From Nitrososphaera sp. (GTDB lineage: Archaea; Thermoproteota; Nitrososphaeria; Nitrososphaerales; Nitrososphaeraceae), in the NCBI GenBank assembly GCA_039938515.1, contig JBDUUL010000009.1, positions 50,134 through 114,133 on the forward strand: a stretch of DNA of 64,000 nucleotides, in the 5' to 3' direction. The translations under genes and the position numbers were made by a program. Each line of letters begins with the position of its first letter. The stretch's first letter is position 1. Below, piece after piece: positions 16,083 to 24,804 of the stretch. The notes beneath the pieces were generated by a model. It saw nothing but the letters and a program-made list of their open reading frames with translations. It was not told where the DNA came from and searched no databases.

Positions 16083-17591
16083 ATGTTGACACATTGCCTT
16101 ATCTCAAGTCGCCGCAGCATTTGGCAACATTCAATTGAAAGATCCGCTGTATTACATTACATAAGGGGCAGGGGAAAGAGAATTCCAGAAAGCGCAGAAA
16201 AACTTGCCGGAAAGAATCGAACCGACGGAGAAGCAAAGTTCCCCCCTGGGCCCAGCTCTATCATTGCAGGTAGACTCTTGCGGGATTTCATGCGTGACCC
16301 CATACACATGCTTCTTCAAACTGCAGAAAAGTACGGCGATGTCTCGCACTTCAAGCTAGGAAAACAGCACATTTTTCTGGTAAACAACCCCGAACTTATA
16401 GAGAATATCCTCATCCGCGATTATCGTAATTTTGTCAAGAGCCGCAGGCTGCAACTGTCCAAGCGGCTCCTGGGCGAAGGGCTGCTTACCAGCGAAGGCG
16501 AATTTCACGACCGTCAGAGGCGAATGATGCAGCCATCATTCCTTCCAAACCGCGTCAAGTCGTACGGCGCCGCGATGATAGACTCGGCCGAGAAAATGAT
16601 TTCTGGATGGAGAGACGGTCAGGTATTAGACATTCATGCTCAGATGATGCACGTCACCTCCGCGATAATTACCAAGGCAGTTCTGGGGTCCGAGATATCC
16701 GACGAGGAAAGTGACAGGGTGAACCAGGCGCTTGTCTCCAGCATGAAGTACCTGGATAGAATCCAGATGCCGCTCGGCGAATTTGTTCAACGGATCCCCA
16801 TACTCCCGGTCAACAAGGACTTTAGATCCGCAAAGGTAGTTCTAGACACGCTTGTATACCGCATGATCTCGGAGCACAAATCGCGGGGCGGTCAGGCTGG
16901 CGAGCCGGACCTTCTGGATACGCTAATCGCCGCAGGTAAGAGCGATGCTGAATTGGCCCGCGAGTGGGACCGACAGGTGAGAGACGAAGTCATGACGATA
17001 TTCTTGGCTGGCCACGAAACAACCGCCAATGCGCTTACTTGGACGCTTTACCTCCTTTCCCAAAACCCCGAGTGCGAATCAAAACTCTTCGATGAGCTTG
17101 CCCGCGTCCTTCAAGACGGGGCTGGCCTTCGTGCCCCAAGCATCAATGACATTCACGCTCTGCAATACACCGAGAAGGTGCTTAGAGAATCCATGCGCAT
17201 GTATCCTCCTGCTTGGACTCTTGCGCGCCAGGCTGTGCAAGACTACAAGCTCGACGGCTATACCGTTCCGGCCAAGTCAATAATCGTCATGAGCCAGTAC
17301 GTAATGCATCATGACCCAAGGTTCTTCGCCGAACCAAATCGCTTTATTCCGGAGCGGTGGACGAACGAGTTCAGGGCTCAGCTGCCACGGTTTTGTTATT
17401 TTCCATTTGGCGGCGGAATCAGGGGTTGCTTGGGCGAGTCATTTGCATGGACTGAGGGGATACTCTTGCTTGCCACAATCTGTCGAAATTGGTCCATGAC
17501 TCATGACCCCAGCCATCGAGTGGAGGCGCTGCCAATAATTACCCTGAGGCCAAAGCACGGAATGCGAATGCGGCTTCACAAGAGGCAATGA
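16083..17591 (+). CDS. cytochrome P450
   Basis: 502 aa from the ATG at 16083. A longer frame reaches back into the aIF2-alpha gene on the other strand and is unlikely. All P450 marks are present: proline-rich hinge FPPGPSS, I-helix AGHETTANALTW (near 309), ExxR in RESMRMYPP (near 369), RFIPERW, and the haem loop FPFGGGIRGCLGESFAW with Cys449. The layout resembles CYP102/CYP4-like fatty-acid or terpene hydroxylases. There is no reductase or ferredoxin partner next door, except a tiny Cys-rich ORF overlapping its stop. The soluble N-terminus lacks a clear membrane anchor. Substrate unknown; horizontal acquisition is plausible as P450s are sporadic in archaea. Confidence 0.9.
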   Translation: MLTHCLISSRRSIWQHSIERSAVLHYIRGRGKRIPESAEKLAGKNRTDGEAKFPPGPSSIIAGRLLRDFMRDPIHMLLQTAEKYGDVSHFKLGKQHIFLVNNPELIENILIRDYRNFVKSRRLQLSKRLLGEGLLTSEGEFHDRQRRMMQPSFLPNRVKSYGAAMIDSAEKMISGWRDGQVLDIHAQMMHVTSAIITKAVLGSEISDEESDRVNQALVSSMKYLDRIQMPLGEFVQRIPILPVNKDFRSAKVVLDTLVYRMISEHKSRGGQAGEPDLLDTLIAAGKSDAELAREWDRQVRDEVMTIFLAGHETTANALTWTLYLLSQNPECESKLFDELARVLQDGAGLRAPSINDIHALQYTEKVLRESMRMYPPAWTLARQAVQDYKLDGYTVPAKSIIVMSQYVMHHDPRFFAEPNRFIPERWTNEFRAQLPRFCYFPFGGGIRGCLGESFAWTEGILLLATICRNWSMTHDPSHRVEALPIITLRPKHGMRMRLHKRQ

Positions 17592-17686
17592 CGCAAGACG
17601 AAAAGGAGATGATGGCATGCAGATGTTCTTGCGCTATCGTCGATTCAGCAAGAAAATGCACCGCGCATCCTGATTGTGCTCAGTGA
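17588..17686 (+). CDS. 32-aa Cys-rich ORF coupled to the P450
   Basis: The ATG overlaps the P450 stop as ATGA, a typical translational-coupling geometry. The peptide MTQDEKEMMACRCSCAIVDS continues with ARKCTAHPDCAQ, giving five Cys in 32 residues in the pattern C-x-C-x-C...C-x5-C. This could bind zinc, copper or iron. There is no independent ribosome site, so expression would depend on reinitiation. It may also be a chance frame. I know no family that matches. Confidence 0.35.
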   Translation: MTQDEKEMMACRCSCAIVDSARKCTAHPDCAQ

Positions 17687-17718
17687 TGAGCGATAGCGGG
17701 CCAGAAAAAAAGGATGGC

Positions 17719-18348
17719 CTAGCGCGCTGCAACCGCTATGCTTCTGAACCTGCTCACGGCAATGACTCCAGCAATTACGGCAATGCCGGCGGCCAAAGCA
17801 ATTCCAGCCGTCGGAAACTCGGGAACTGCGCTAGTTCCGCTGGTGACCACTACTTTACCCACCATGGTAGGATGAACCTGGCAGAAGTATGGATAAACGC
17901 CGGGCGAACTGAATGTGTGGGTGAAGGTTGCTCCTTTTGTCTTCAACACATTAGGTCCTGTCAACCCAGAGTCAAACGCCTTTCCCATATTCGGATCTGA
18001 AGAGCCGTTGCCCGAGGTAACGGTGTGTAGAACTGTATCGTCATTTGTCCACTTCACTGTGCTGCCAATTGTGACGTTTACAGGGTTTGGTGAGTATGCT
18101 CGGTCACCGAGATTTTGAGCGTTAGGCACGATGGAGACGCCGACTGTAGAATTTCCGGCGGTCGGCTGCGCGCCTGTCAGATTGCCCGGCGCGCTCCCAG
18201 CAGTCACATTCGTAGCTGATGAATTTGATGAGGTCTGTTGTGCATTTGCAGCTGCAAAACTGAGTCCAATAAACAGCAGTAAAGCCGCGGATCCGGCTAC
18301 AGAAAGCCTCCTAAGTTCTGGCATTTGCGAAACTAAAAAGCCGCGCAT
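17719..18348 (-). CDS. surface cupredoxin with PEF-CTERM-like anchor
   Basis: 209 aa. Signal peptide (SVAGSAALLLFIGLSFAAANA), then a Thr/Asn/Ser-rich spacer, then a plastocyanin-like domain at about 80-170. Copper ligands are visible: His108 in VLHTVTSG and Cys156, His159, Met162 in YFCQVHPTM. The C-terminus is VPEFP followed by a hydrophobic helix and Arg, as in thaumarchaeal PEFG/PEF-CTERM anchors. Blue copper proteins replace cytochromes c as electron carriers in ammonia-oxidising archaea, so it likely shuttles electrons at the outer face of the membrane. The start could instead be the ATG at 18324. Confidence 0.9.
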   Translation of the reverse strand: MRGFLVSQMPELRRLSVAGSAALLLFIGLSFAAANAQQTSSNSSATNVTAGSAPGNLTGAQPTAGNSTVGVSIVPNAQNLGDRAYSPNPVNVTIGSTVKWTNDDTVLHTVTSGNGSSDPNMGKAFDSGLTGPNVLKTKGATFTHTFSSPGVYPYFCQVHPTMVGKVVVTSGTSAVPEFPTAGIALAAGIAVIAGVIAVSRFRSIAVAAR

Positions 18349-18460
18349 TGCATTTAACGGCCATTTGCGGCTTTACTAATAGAAACTACTAGTATTCTGC
18401 CAACGCACCTGCGTGCTTGCCCCCCATCATCGCCTTGTGTTCCCCGGTCGGTCAAAAACT

Positions 18461-18470
18461 CATTAATAAC
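18461..18470 (+). promoter_or_regulatory. TATA-like box of the permease gene
   Basis: The sequence cattaataac is centred about 31 nt before the TTG at 18497, consistent with a very short or absent leader. Confidence 0.4.
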
Positions 18471-18496
18471 AGTCTCTGGGCACCAAAGTAACACGA

Positions 18497-20947
18497 TTGG
18501 CATCGCCAGCCGACTTTTCCAGCTCATCATCACCAGAGCACGCGCATCAGAACCAGCTAGTCAGATCGCTCGGCCTTTTGGACATAATCATGGTCGGCAT
18601 CGCTGCAATGATCGCGGGCGCGATTTTCATCCTTGTAGGCCCTGCCATAAACTTGGCAGGCGGCGCCGTAATTGTCGCCTTTGCGGTTAACGGCATAATT
18701 ACCCTGTTCACTGCAATGGGCTACGCCGAGCTCGGTTCCGCTATGCCAGAGGCAGGTGGCGGATACCTTTGGGTGAGGGAGGGGCTGCCCAGGCCGAATG
18801 CGTTTATCAGCGGATGGATGGCATGGCTGGCACACATTGTTGCAGGCAGCCTGTATGCTGTTGGCTTTGCTTCGTTTCTCGTCAGCCTGCTCAAGATGCT
18901 AAACGTGATCTCGGCTTCGGACCAAATGCTATTTGGCATCATTCCGCTCGAAAAGCTATTGGCAGTTGGATGCATTGCTGCATTTACCTACATCAACATC
19001 AAAGGTACGTCAGAGACGGGAAAGACAGGCACAATTGTTACCCTCATTCAACTTGGTACTATAGGCATTCTTGTAATCGCCGGCTTTTGGAGCATGTACT
19101 TGCATCCAAACTGGAGCAGCAACTTTTCCGACTTTATGCCAAACGGGATCGGAGGCCTTGTTGCGGCTATGGGCCTGACCTTTATTGCATTTGAGGGCTA
19201 TGAAATAATAGTTCAGACAGGCGAGGAAGTGAAGAACCCAAAGAAAAACATTCCAAGGGCGATATTCATTTCACTTGGGCTGGTCGTGACTCTATACAGC
19301 CTGGTTGCATTCGTCGTTATTGCGGGAATATTCCCACCTGGCCAGCCAGCTTGGAAGTTCGTGGGCCAGAACCAGGAGCTGGGCGTGATGAAAGCAGCCG
19401 AGTATTTGCTTCCTTATGGGGCATTTATTGTGCTTGCAGGAGGCATTGTGTCTAGCCTTGCAGGCCTCAACGCAACTACCTTTTCGTCCGCCCGCGTGGC
19501 GTTTGCCATGGGCAGGCACTATAACCTGCCCCACAGGCTCAGCTCAATCCACCCGAAGAACAAAACGCCCCACATTGCAATCGCGATTTCAGGCATTATC
19601 ATGGCGATAATGGCGTATTCGCTTCCGCTTGACCAGATAGCCGTGGCTGCCAGCGTCCTTTTCCTACTGCTTTTTACCCAGGTAAACATCGCAGTCATTA
19701 CTATTCGCAAGATTCATGGCGACAAACTAGACTACGGGTTCAAGACACCGTTCTTCCCTGTCGTACCAATAATAGGCGTATTTCTGAAGCTCGGACTCGC
19801 TCTGTACCTCCTCGTGACCCAGCCGCTCAGCTGGGGTATCGCCATACTATGGGTTCTTCTCGGATTTGTCATATATCGGGCATACACCTTCAAGCGCGAA
19901 ATAGATCATTATGCCCCGCTGGTGACCACGGGCGGAGACATGGAACGGAAGCACTTTCGCATCTTGATCCCCTACACGCCAGAAAACCCCGACAGGCTGC
20001 TCAAATATGCCGTAAGGGTGGCGAAAGAAAATGACGGGGAAATTAACATCCTTCGCGTCATCACTGTTCCTACCCAGACGCCGCTTTCCGCGGGAGTCGC
20101 CTTTGCGGAAAGCGCAAAAAAATCTTTTCAGCCCCTGGACCGGCTCCTCGATAAGGAGGCCGTGCTAAACCACTATCTGGTCCGGGTATCTCACGACGCT
20201 ACCGAAGCCGTCATTGCCACTATAGAGGAGCAGCGAATAGACCTGCTGATTATAGATTTTGAGTCGCTTCGTGCCAACAAGAAGCTGCAGACCCTCGTCA
20301 CGTGCGACATAACTGCAATCCACACGACCGGCAGCGAAATGGACGATGTATTTCCCTCGACCGGCGCCGACCGGCAAGAACCCGCCGGACCGCAGCCAGA
20401 GGCCAGAAAGAAGAACCTGGTAATCGTGTATGATGGCGGAGCGCACTCTGAGGCGGCCATGAAAACTGCGAGCTGGCTTGAGCATTCTGGCAAGTTCAAC
20501 GTCAATGTGCTGGCAATCACTGATAAGCAGACTCTCGAAAAGGAGGAAGATTTTCTCGCAGGCCGCTTAAGGCTCGACAAGCATGGAGGTTCAGTCACAC
20601 CCAACCAACAGGGAGCCGGCGAACAAAATGCAGAGGATATTGCAAAAGACGTGGAGAAGCAAGAGTTTCTTGCGAACGTCGGCATCGAGTTTAACAGGAT
20701 AATTCTTACAAATGAAACGGAGCGTAGCGCTGAACAATCAGCATATCTAATTCAATCAGCTGTCAACGCAGCGCAGCCTGACATCGTGGTGACCGGCGCA
20801 AGTATCAGGGCATTTAGTTTGTTTGACAATCAGCACTTTGCGCTTCTTGTAGGCAGGCTCAACTGCCCAGTGATAATAGCCAAACACTTCACGATACCCG
20901 GAGTAAACAAGGTGAGGACGGCTATTGCACGGTTCATGAGAAAGTAG
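18497..20947 (+). CDS. APC-family amino-acid permease with C-terminal UspA-like region
   Basis: 816 aa from TTG. Residues about 20-465 hold 12 predicted helices of the amino acid-polyamine-organocation superfamily, with GIAAMIAGAIFILVGPAI as helix 1, YAELGSAMPEAGGGYLWVRE, and GLTFIAFEGYEIIVQTGEEV as helix 6. From about 485 a soluble region follows with two UspA-like alpha/beta halves: HFRILIPYTPENPDRLLKYA, and KNLVIVYDGGAHSEAAMKTAS leading to AAQPDIVVTGAS. Permease-USP fusions are known in archaea; the cytoplasmic part probably senses nucleotide or energy state. The transported amine or amino acid cannot be read from sequence. Confidence 0.88.
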   Translation: MASPADFSSSSSPEHAHQNQLVRSLGLLDIIMVGIAAMIAGAIFILVGPAINLAGGAVIVAFAVNGIITLFTAMGYAELGSAMPEAGGGYLWVREGLPRPNAFISGWMAWLAHIVAGSLYAVGFASFLVSLLKMLNVISASDQMLFGIIPLEKLLAVGCIAAFTYINIKGTSETGKTGTIVTLIQLGTIGILVIAGFWSMYLHPNWSSNFSDFMPNGIGGLVAAMGLTFIAFEGYEIIVQTGEEVKNPKKNIPRAIFISLGLVVTLYSLVAFVVIAGIFPPGQPAWKFVGQNQELGVMKAAEYLLPYGAFIVLAGGIVSSLAGLNATTFSSARVAFAMGRHYNLPHRLSSIHPKNKTPHIAIAISGIIMAIMAYSLPLDQIAVAASVLFLLLFTQVNIAVITIRKIHGDKLDYGFKTPFFPVVPIIGVFLKLGLALYLLVTQPLSWGIAILWVLLGFVIYRAYTFKREIDHYAPLVTTGGDMERKHFRILIPYTPENPDRLLKYAVRVAKENDGEINILRVITVPTQTPLSAGVAFAESAKKSFQPLDRLLDKEAVLNHYLVRVSHDATEAVIATIEEQRIDLLIIDFESLRANKKLQTLVTCDITAIHTTGSEMDDVFPSTGADRQEPAGPQPEARKKNLVIVYDGGAHSEAAMKTASWLEHSGKFNVNVLAITDKQTLEKEEDFLAGRLRLDKHGGSVTPNQQGAGEQNAEDIAKDVEKQEFLANVGIEFNRIILTNETERSAEQSAYLIQSAVNAAQPDIVVTGASIRAFSLFDNQHFALLVGRLNCPVIIAKHFTIPGVNKVRTAIARFMRK

Positions 20948-21100
20948 CCACCTATTTTTGGGACTGCGACTGTGTGGGCAAGAAAACAGCGTGCAATCGC
21001 ATTGCTTGCATATTCTATAACATTTCAATAAAACCGGCTACCCTAACACGCCACCGTCTCGCTTTAATAGCGATATCTCGCCCTACAAAAGGGATGCCTT

Positions 21101-21120
21101 CCCTTATAGAACTTTTTAAC
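21101..21120 (+). promoter_or_regulatory. promoter-like TATA region of the zinc-ribbon gene
   Basis: The stretch cccttatagaactttttaac contains two TATA-like cores, 24-32 nt before the ATG at 21139. It supports the short form of the following protein. Confidence 0.4.
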
Positions 21121-21138
21121 AATCAATCGGCGGAGAGC

Positions 21139-21324
21139 ATGAACCGAGAATTTCTAATCTGCGATTCCTGTTTTTGGGCTGCCTCTTCGCTGAGCTTTCG
21201 ACGGGCGGACGTTCTAGACTGTCCGCAATGCGAGAAGGTTTTATCACGGATTCCGCTCGGCCCGAAGGAATGTTTTACCTATAGCATTGACTCACAGCGC
21301 GGCGTCGAACTCGCTTTCGCCTAA
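21139..21324 (+). CDS. small zinc-ribbon protein
   Basis: 61 aa from ATG 21139 (MNREFLICDSCFWAASSLSF), chosen for the TATA region and the ggagag just upstream; the frame is open further upstream, with an ATG at 21094. Two CxxC knuckles, CDSC and CPQC, are separated by about 20 residues and form a zinc ribbon. Small single zinc-ribbon proteins are abundant in Thaumarchaeota and may bind RNA, DNA or protein partners. No function can be assigned from context. Confidence 0.65.
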   Translation: MNREFLICDSCFWAASSLSFRRADVLDCPQCEKVLSRIPLGPKECFTYSIDSQRGVELAFA

Positions 21325-21430
21325 GCGTGTGTTTCAGCGCGCAGCAAGACCAGAATTTTGAAGCAGACTTTTTGGATAATCAGGCGTCCACATTTTCAGG
21401 AAATACAAAATAATCGAGTCAGGCGGCCCT

Positions 21431-21739
21431 TTACCAGTTATACTGGGCGACCTTCTTTGGCTTTGTGAAATAGTCTTCTACTTCACTCAGTCTATCCAGA
21501 GAACCTTTTGACTTGCGGAGTTCTGAGAACGAGACGTCGCTGCGCACTTCTTTGAACATTAGCAGGGCCTGTTCCAAGGTCGCGCCATGCTTGATATCAT
21601 ATTCTATAAGCCTGCACATGTTTGCAAGGCTTCCGTATTTTTTATGGTTCCTCCTCTCCCACGCGGAAGCGTTCTCTGATAGACCAGTGACATATTTCAC
21701 AATCGTCTTTTGCATATGCTCAATATGCCAGTCCCTCAT
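21431..21739 (-). CDS. hypothetical helical protein, about 102 aa
   Basis: Start ATG at 21739 (MRDWHIEHMQKTIVKYVTGL). It is preferred to the TTG at 21763 because a TATA-like gtatataatatt lies at 21771-21782 and predicts a transcript start near 21752. The protein is helical and polar (SLANMCRLIEYDIKHGATLEQALLMF) with no metal or membrane motif. It ends near the stop of the converging zinc-ribbon gene. Family not recognised. Confidence 0.55.
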   Translation of the reverse strand: MRDWHIEHMQKTIVKYVTGLSENASAWERRNHKKYGSLANMCRLIEYDIKHGATLEQALLMFKEVRSDVSFSELRKSKGSLDRLSEVEDYFTKPKKVAQYNW

Positions 21740-21884
21740 TGGGAAATTATTATTCTGGACCAAAAATTATCAATATTATATACAATCGCCCCACTTATAA
21801 GCGGACTGCCTGTCTGTCTCGCTTTGTGGGTACTCACGCGACGTATTAATAGCTAGGTCCGTTTTGATAAGTCGAGGCCTACGA

Positions 21885-21958
21885 GCGGTCATGGTCTAGC
21901 TTGGTTATGACATGGGCTTCCCAAGCCTATAACCCGGGTTCAAATCCCGGTGACCGCA
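21885..21958 (+). tRNA. tRNA-Gly (anticodon CCC)
   Basis: A full cloverleaf of 74 nt without intron. The acceptor stem is gcggtca/tgaccgc with discriminator A. The anticodon arm is tgggc-ttcccaa-gccta with anticodon CCC after the conserved T33. The T arm is ccggg-ttcaaat-cccgg and the D arm is gtc...gac. It reads GGG codons. CCA is not encoded. It stands between genes on the opposite strand and so has its own promoter. Confidence 0.95.
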
Positions 21959-22033
21959 TCCGGTATCGGAAGAAAGGTGTTATAAAAGAAAGGGGACTGC
22001 AGGTGGTTTCTTGTGGACCTGCAGAGGTAGAGT

Positions 22034-23467
22034 TTAGCTCAGGGGTACGTATTGGAAATACGCACTGTAGCTCTGCCCAAGTGTTGCTGCTCGTGGACGG
22101 TTTGTGCTGCCATCCTGCCAGTGGCTGAAGATCACGTTGTGTGCGTCACCGTGACAGTAATTGCAGTCGGCTGGATAGATTAGATAGTATGTCGCGGTTG
22201 GGTTGAGGCCGGTGAAGGAATAGCCATTTTCATCAGCGAACCCGCTGGCTACCACGTTTCCTGACGCATCCTCAAGGCTAAAGTACATCGCAGCTCCGGG
22301 CCCGGTACCTGCGCTGCACGTCAATGCAAAACAGGGTGCCCAGTAGCTGGAGGGGACGCGATGGGCATAGACAGTTATCGAGTCCGGACCTGCAGGCGAT
22401 GGTCCTGTGCCATCTCCTCCAGAGCTCCCGCCGCCTCCCGTTCCCCCACTCCCACTGCCAGAACTTGAAGTCGAGTAGACTGCCGTAAGCGAAGTCGTGC
22501 CTGAGCCCAATGTTACAGTGTGGTCCCTTGTCGTAATTCCATCCGACCAGTGGCTAAAGTAGTAGCCACCATAGTCGCCGACGGTAACGTCGTAGCTTCC
22601 AGATGGCAGGTTGCTTGAGAGTGGCGTAAAGCCGGTAGAGACAGTGCTGCCGCCTTGACTGACTGCAGTCCAGTACCCTGCTAGCGAGTTGCCACCTGAA
22701 TCAACCGAGCTTACTACAAGGTTTCCGCTTGAGCCTCCGCCGCCGGAGCCTGATTGAGATGTACTGTAGATGGCAGTGATAGAAGTAGTCGAGCTTGTTG
22801 CGGTCAGCGTCCTCTCCCTGGTTGTAGAACCGTCGGACCATTTCGCAAAGTATGCGTTAGTATAGTCTTGGGGAATGATAGTATAGCTTTGGCCCGCTGA
22901 AGTGGCGAATGAGGTTGGCGTGAAGCCAGTACTTATCGTAGCCCCGTTCTGCTCAAGTACAGTGTACATTCCGCTCAGTGTCGAACCGTCGGCGTATTCG
23001 CTGTTGACTGTCACCGATGAGCCCTGCGAACCGGTGGTCGATTGGGAGGTGTCATAGATAGCAGTTAGGACTACGGGACTGGCTGAAACGTTTACGGTGT
23101 GGTCCCTTGTCGTAATTCCATCCGACCAGTGGCTAAAGTAGTAGCCGCCATAGTCTGAAACAGAAACGTCGTAGCTTCCAGATGGCAGGCTCGCTGAAAG
23201 CGGTGTGAATCCTGACTGCTCGGTGGCTCCGTTCTGTGTTATTACGGTCCAGTAGCCGGTAATTGCGTTGCCCGAAGAATCTTGGGAGGTTACGGTAAGG
23301 TTTGAGGCTGCCGCCAGCGCGCCGTTAGGCAGTATGCCCGGGGCGAGTGCGATGCTTGCCAAAATCAGCACCAACATGGCAGCGTGATGCCTTGATCGCT
23401 TGTAGTTTGGTGTCTTGTTGCTGTTCACTTTTGTTAGAAAAAAATTTCGGATTTTTGTATTGGTCAA
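22034..23467 (-). CDS. exported repeat protein with three tandem beta modules and Cys-rich tail
   Basis: 477 aa. TTG start, signal peptide at about 28-52 (AAMLVLILASIALAPGILP). Three modules of about 85 aa follow, each starting LTVTSQDSSGNAITGYWTVI-like and ending in F/Y-S-H-W-S-D-G-x-T-T-R followed by a strand and A-I/V-Y. They are linked by Gly/Ser-rich spacers. The fourth, divergent module (about 365-477) contains CFALTC and a CNYCH at residues 435-439. The modules recur in the spherulin-type protein at 47 kb, so this is a local surface-protein family. It probably forms part of the cell envelope or an adhesin. No catalytic site is seen. Confidence 0.75.
   Translation of the reverse strand: MTNTKIRNFFLTKVNSNKTPNYKRSRHHAAMLVLILASIALAPGILPNGALAAASNLTVTSQDSSGNAITGYWTVITQNGATEQSGFTPLSASLPSGSYDVSVSDYGGYYFSHWSDGITTRDHTVNVSASPVVLTAIYDTSQSTTGSQGSSVTVNSEYADGSTLSGMYTVLEQNGATISTGFTPTSFATSAGQSYTIIPQDYTNAYFAKWSDGSTTRERTLTATSSTTSITAIYSTSQSGSGGGGSSGNLVVSSVDSGGNSLAGYWTAVSQGGSTVSTGFTPLSSNLPSGSYDVTVGDYGGYYFSHWSDGITTRDHTVTLGSGTTSLTAVYSTSSSGSGSGGTGGGGSSGGDGTGPSPAGPDSITVYAHRVPSSYWAPCFALTCSAGTGPGAAMYFSLEDASGNVVASGFADENGYSFTGLNPTATYYLIYPADCNYCHGDAHNVIFSHWQDGSTNRPRAATLGQSYSAYFQYVPLS
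22518..22576. repeat. 59-bp direct repeat, copy 1 (inside repeat protein)
   Basis: This copy differs from the one at 23097-23155 by a single base (gccacc versus gccgcc). It encodes the F-S-H-W-S-D-G-I-T-T-R-D-H core of module 3. Modules 1 and 3 are nearly identical here while module 2 has diverged, which points to recent duplication or gene conversion. Confidence 0.9.
23097..23155. repeat. 59-bp direct repeat, copy 2 (inside repeat protein)
   Basis: Partner of the copy at 22518-22576, 579 bp away in the same orientation. It encodes the same core in module 1. Recombination between the copies would delete two modules in frame. Confidence 0.9.
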
Positions 23468-23669
23468 GTGCTGAATTGAAAAATTGCTTCTGAATATTTA
23501 TCGGCTCGTCGCGCCTTCTAAGGTATCCCAAAAATAGAACAAAGGCTACGGCGCAAAATAAAAACAATCTAAGAAAAAAAAGTAGGCTGAAAAACAAGGC
23601 GTAAATTGGGACGAATGCTTTTTCATTCCAGCATCATACGACAGCAGTTTGCGCCGTATTGTGCGGCAG

Positions 23670-24179
23670 TTATCCTGCTTGGGTCACGTTTTGCTTTGCC
23701 AATTTTGTACATGTCGCAAGGTGCCTCTTTTCCTGCTTGAGAATAGAATTGACCGCAGCTGCAAATTTCTGGTCTTTAATCTTTGGAAGCAGCTTCGTTA
23801 ACACTTCGTAATGGGTAACCTCCCCTCCTTCTGCGAGGCATAGAAATTCGAGTGCATCCTGTGTTTCCGGTTCTTCGCCAAGGTACGTCTCCATCATTGT
23901 GGTAGCCTTTTGCACGGTCTCCTCGGCAAACTCCTCTATGGATTCCATGTCGAGGTCCATTGACTCTACAACGCGCTGGACGGCTTGTTCCATCTTTTGC
24001 TCATGGCTGCCGGCCTGCTGCTTCATCTCATCCATTTTCGACCTGATTTCTTTGCTGTCCAGCAGCCCTCTTGATTCAAGTTCCTCCACTGCTTGCTGCG
24101 CGGCTCTTTCCAAACCAATACACTCGCCGATCTGCTCCTGAATTACTTCGTTTAGCTTTTCTTTTGACAATGAAGCCAT
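23670..24179 (-). CDS. ferritin-like helical-bundle protein
   Basis: 169 aa, four predicted helices. Acid and His residues sit where a ferritin/rubrerythrin-type di-iron site would be: IGECIGLERAAQQAVEE, AGSHEQKMEQA, LAEGGEVTHYEVLTKL (E-x2-H) and LKQEKRHLATCTKLA (E-x2-H). Such proteins store iron or handle oxidants. The metal site is inferred from pattern and the match is not to classical ferritin. Lone gene with its own start, and about 100 nt to its neighbour. Confidence 0.65.
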   Translation of the reverse strand: MASLSKEKLNEVIQEQIGECIGLERAAQQAVEELESRGLLDSKEIRSKMDEMKQQAGSHEQKMEQAVQRVVESMDLDMESIEEFAEETVQKATTMMETYLGEEPETQDALEFLCLAEGGEVTHYEVLTKLLPKIKDQKFAAAVNSILKQEKRHLATCTKLAKQNVTQAG

Positions 24180-24281
24180 GTTAGTAGGCGGGACAAAATT
24201 GGTATTAAAAGAAGCTAATCCGGCTACCGGACATTTCTAGCGATGCGAGCTGCCTGCTATCCGTACGACAGGAGAAGCACT

Positions 24282-24752
24282 TTACTTTTTTTGTTTGCCT
24301 GCCTTGCCCGATTTGCCCGCGGCGGCCTTCTGCTTCAGTGTTAAAATTATTCCTTCGACATCAGGTACAAGGTCCATAGCTCTCGCCAGGTCTCCCTTCT
24401 TGGCCCCGCGAAGGCTGAGCGAAAAGTCGAGCATGCGATTTGATATGATGTTTCTAAGCCTGTTAAACTCGTTCAACTTGTCATATTCCTCCTCCCCGAG
24501 CCGGGACATCGACCTCAGCGCCTCGAGAGAGTCTTTGAACCTTTTGTGAGCTGTCCTAGGTCTACCCGGGAGAGCCATCCGATAGTAAGCAGCGTTTAAC
24601 TGCTGCTCAAAGTATTCATGGGCAATAAGAAGCGCCTCAAGCACCAATCCTTTATCATAGAGCGTCCTAGCATACTCGACGACGTTTCCGTCGAGCCCCA
24701 GCCTATGGCCTGCGTCGAATTCCTTGTAACTCACTTGCAGTTGAAGATGCAA
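24282..24752 (-). CDS. helical protein, HEPN-like candidate
   Basis: 156 aa from TTG 24752; GTG at 24734 (MSYKEFDAG) is an alternative. An all-helical core (GLVLEALLIAHEYFEQQLN, YDKLNEFNRLRNIISNRML) resembles HEPN or nucleotidyltransferase-substrate-binding bundles. The RN pair is there but the conserved following His is not, so RNase activity is doubtful. The C-terminus is a Lys/Gly/Ala tail (AAAGKSGKAGKQKK) that could contact nucleic acid. Function not known. Confidence 0.5.
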   Translation of the reverse strand: MHLQLQVSYKEFDAGHRLGLDGNVVEYARTLYDKGLVLEALLIAHEYFEQQLNAAYYRMALPGRPRTAHKRFKDSLEALRSMSRLGEEEYDKLNEFNRLRNIISNRMLDFSLSLRGAKKGDLARAMDLVPDVEGIILTLKQKAAAGKSGKAGKQKK

Positions 24753-24804
24753 TGCGGCATCTTAATGTTAGTATCGGCAGAGGCGAGCGAGAAGGGAGCC
24801 GCGG

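Noticed and set aside
24282..24752. HEPN toxin with partner nucleotidyltransferase
   Set aside because: The R-x4-6-H motif is incomplete and no partner gene is adjacent.
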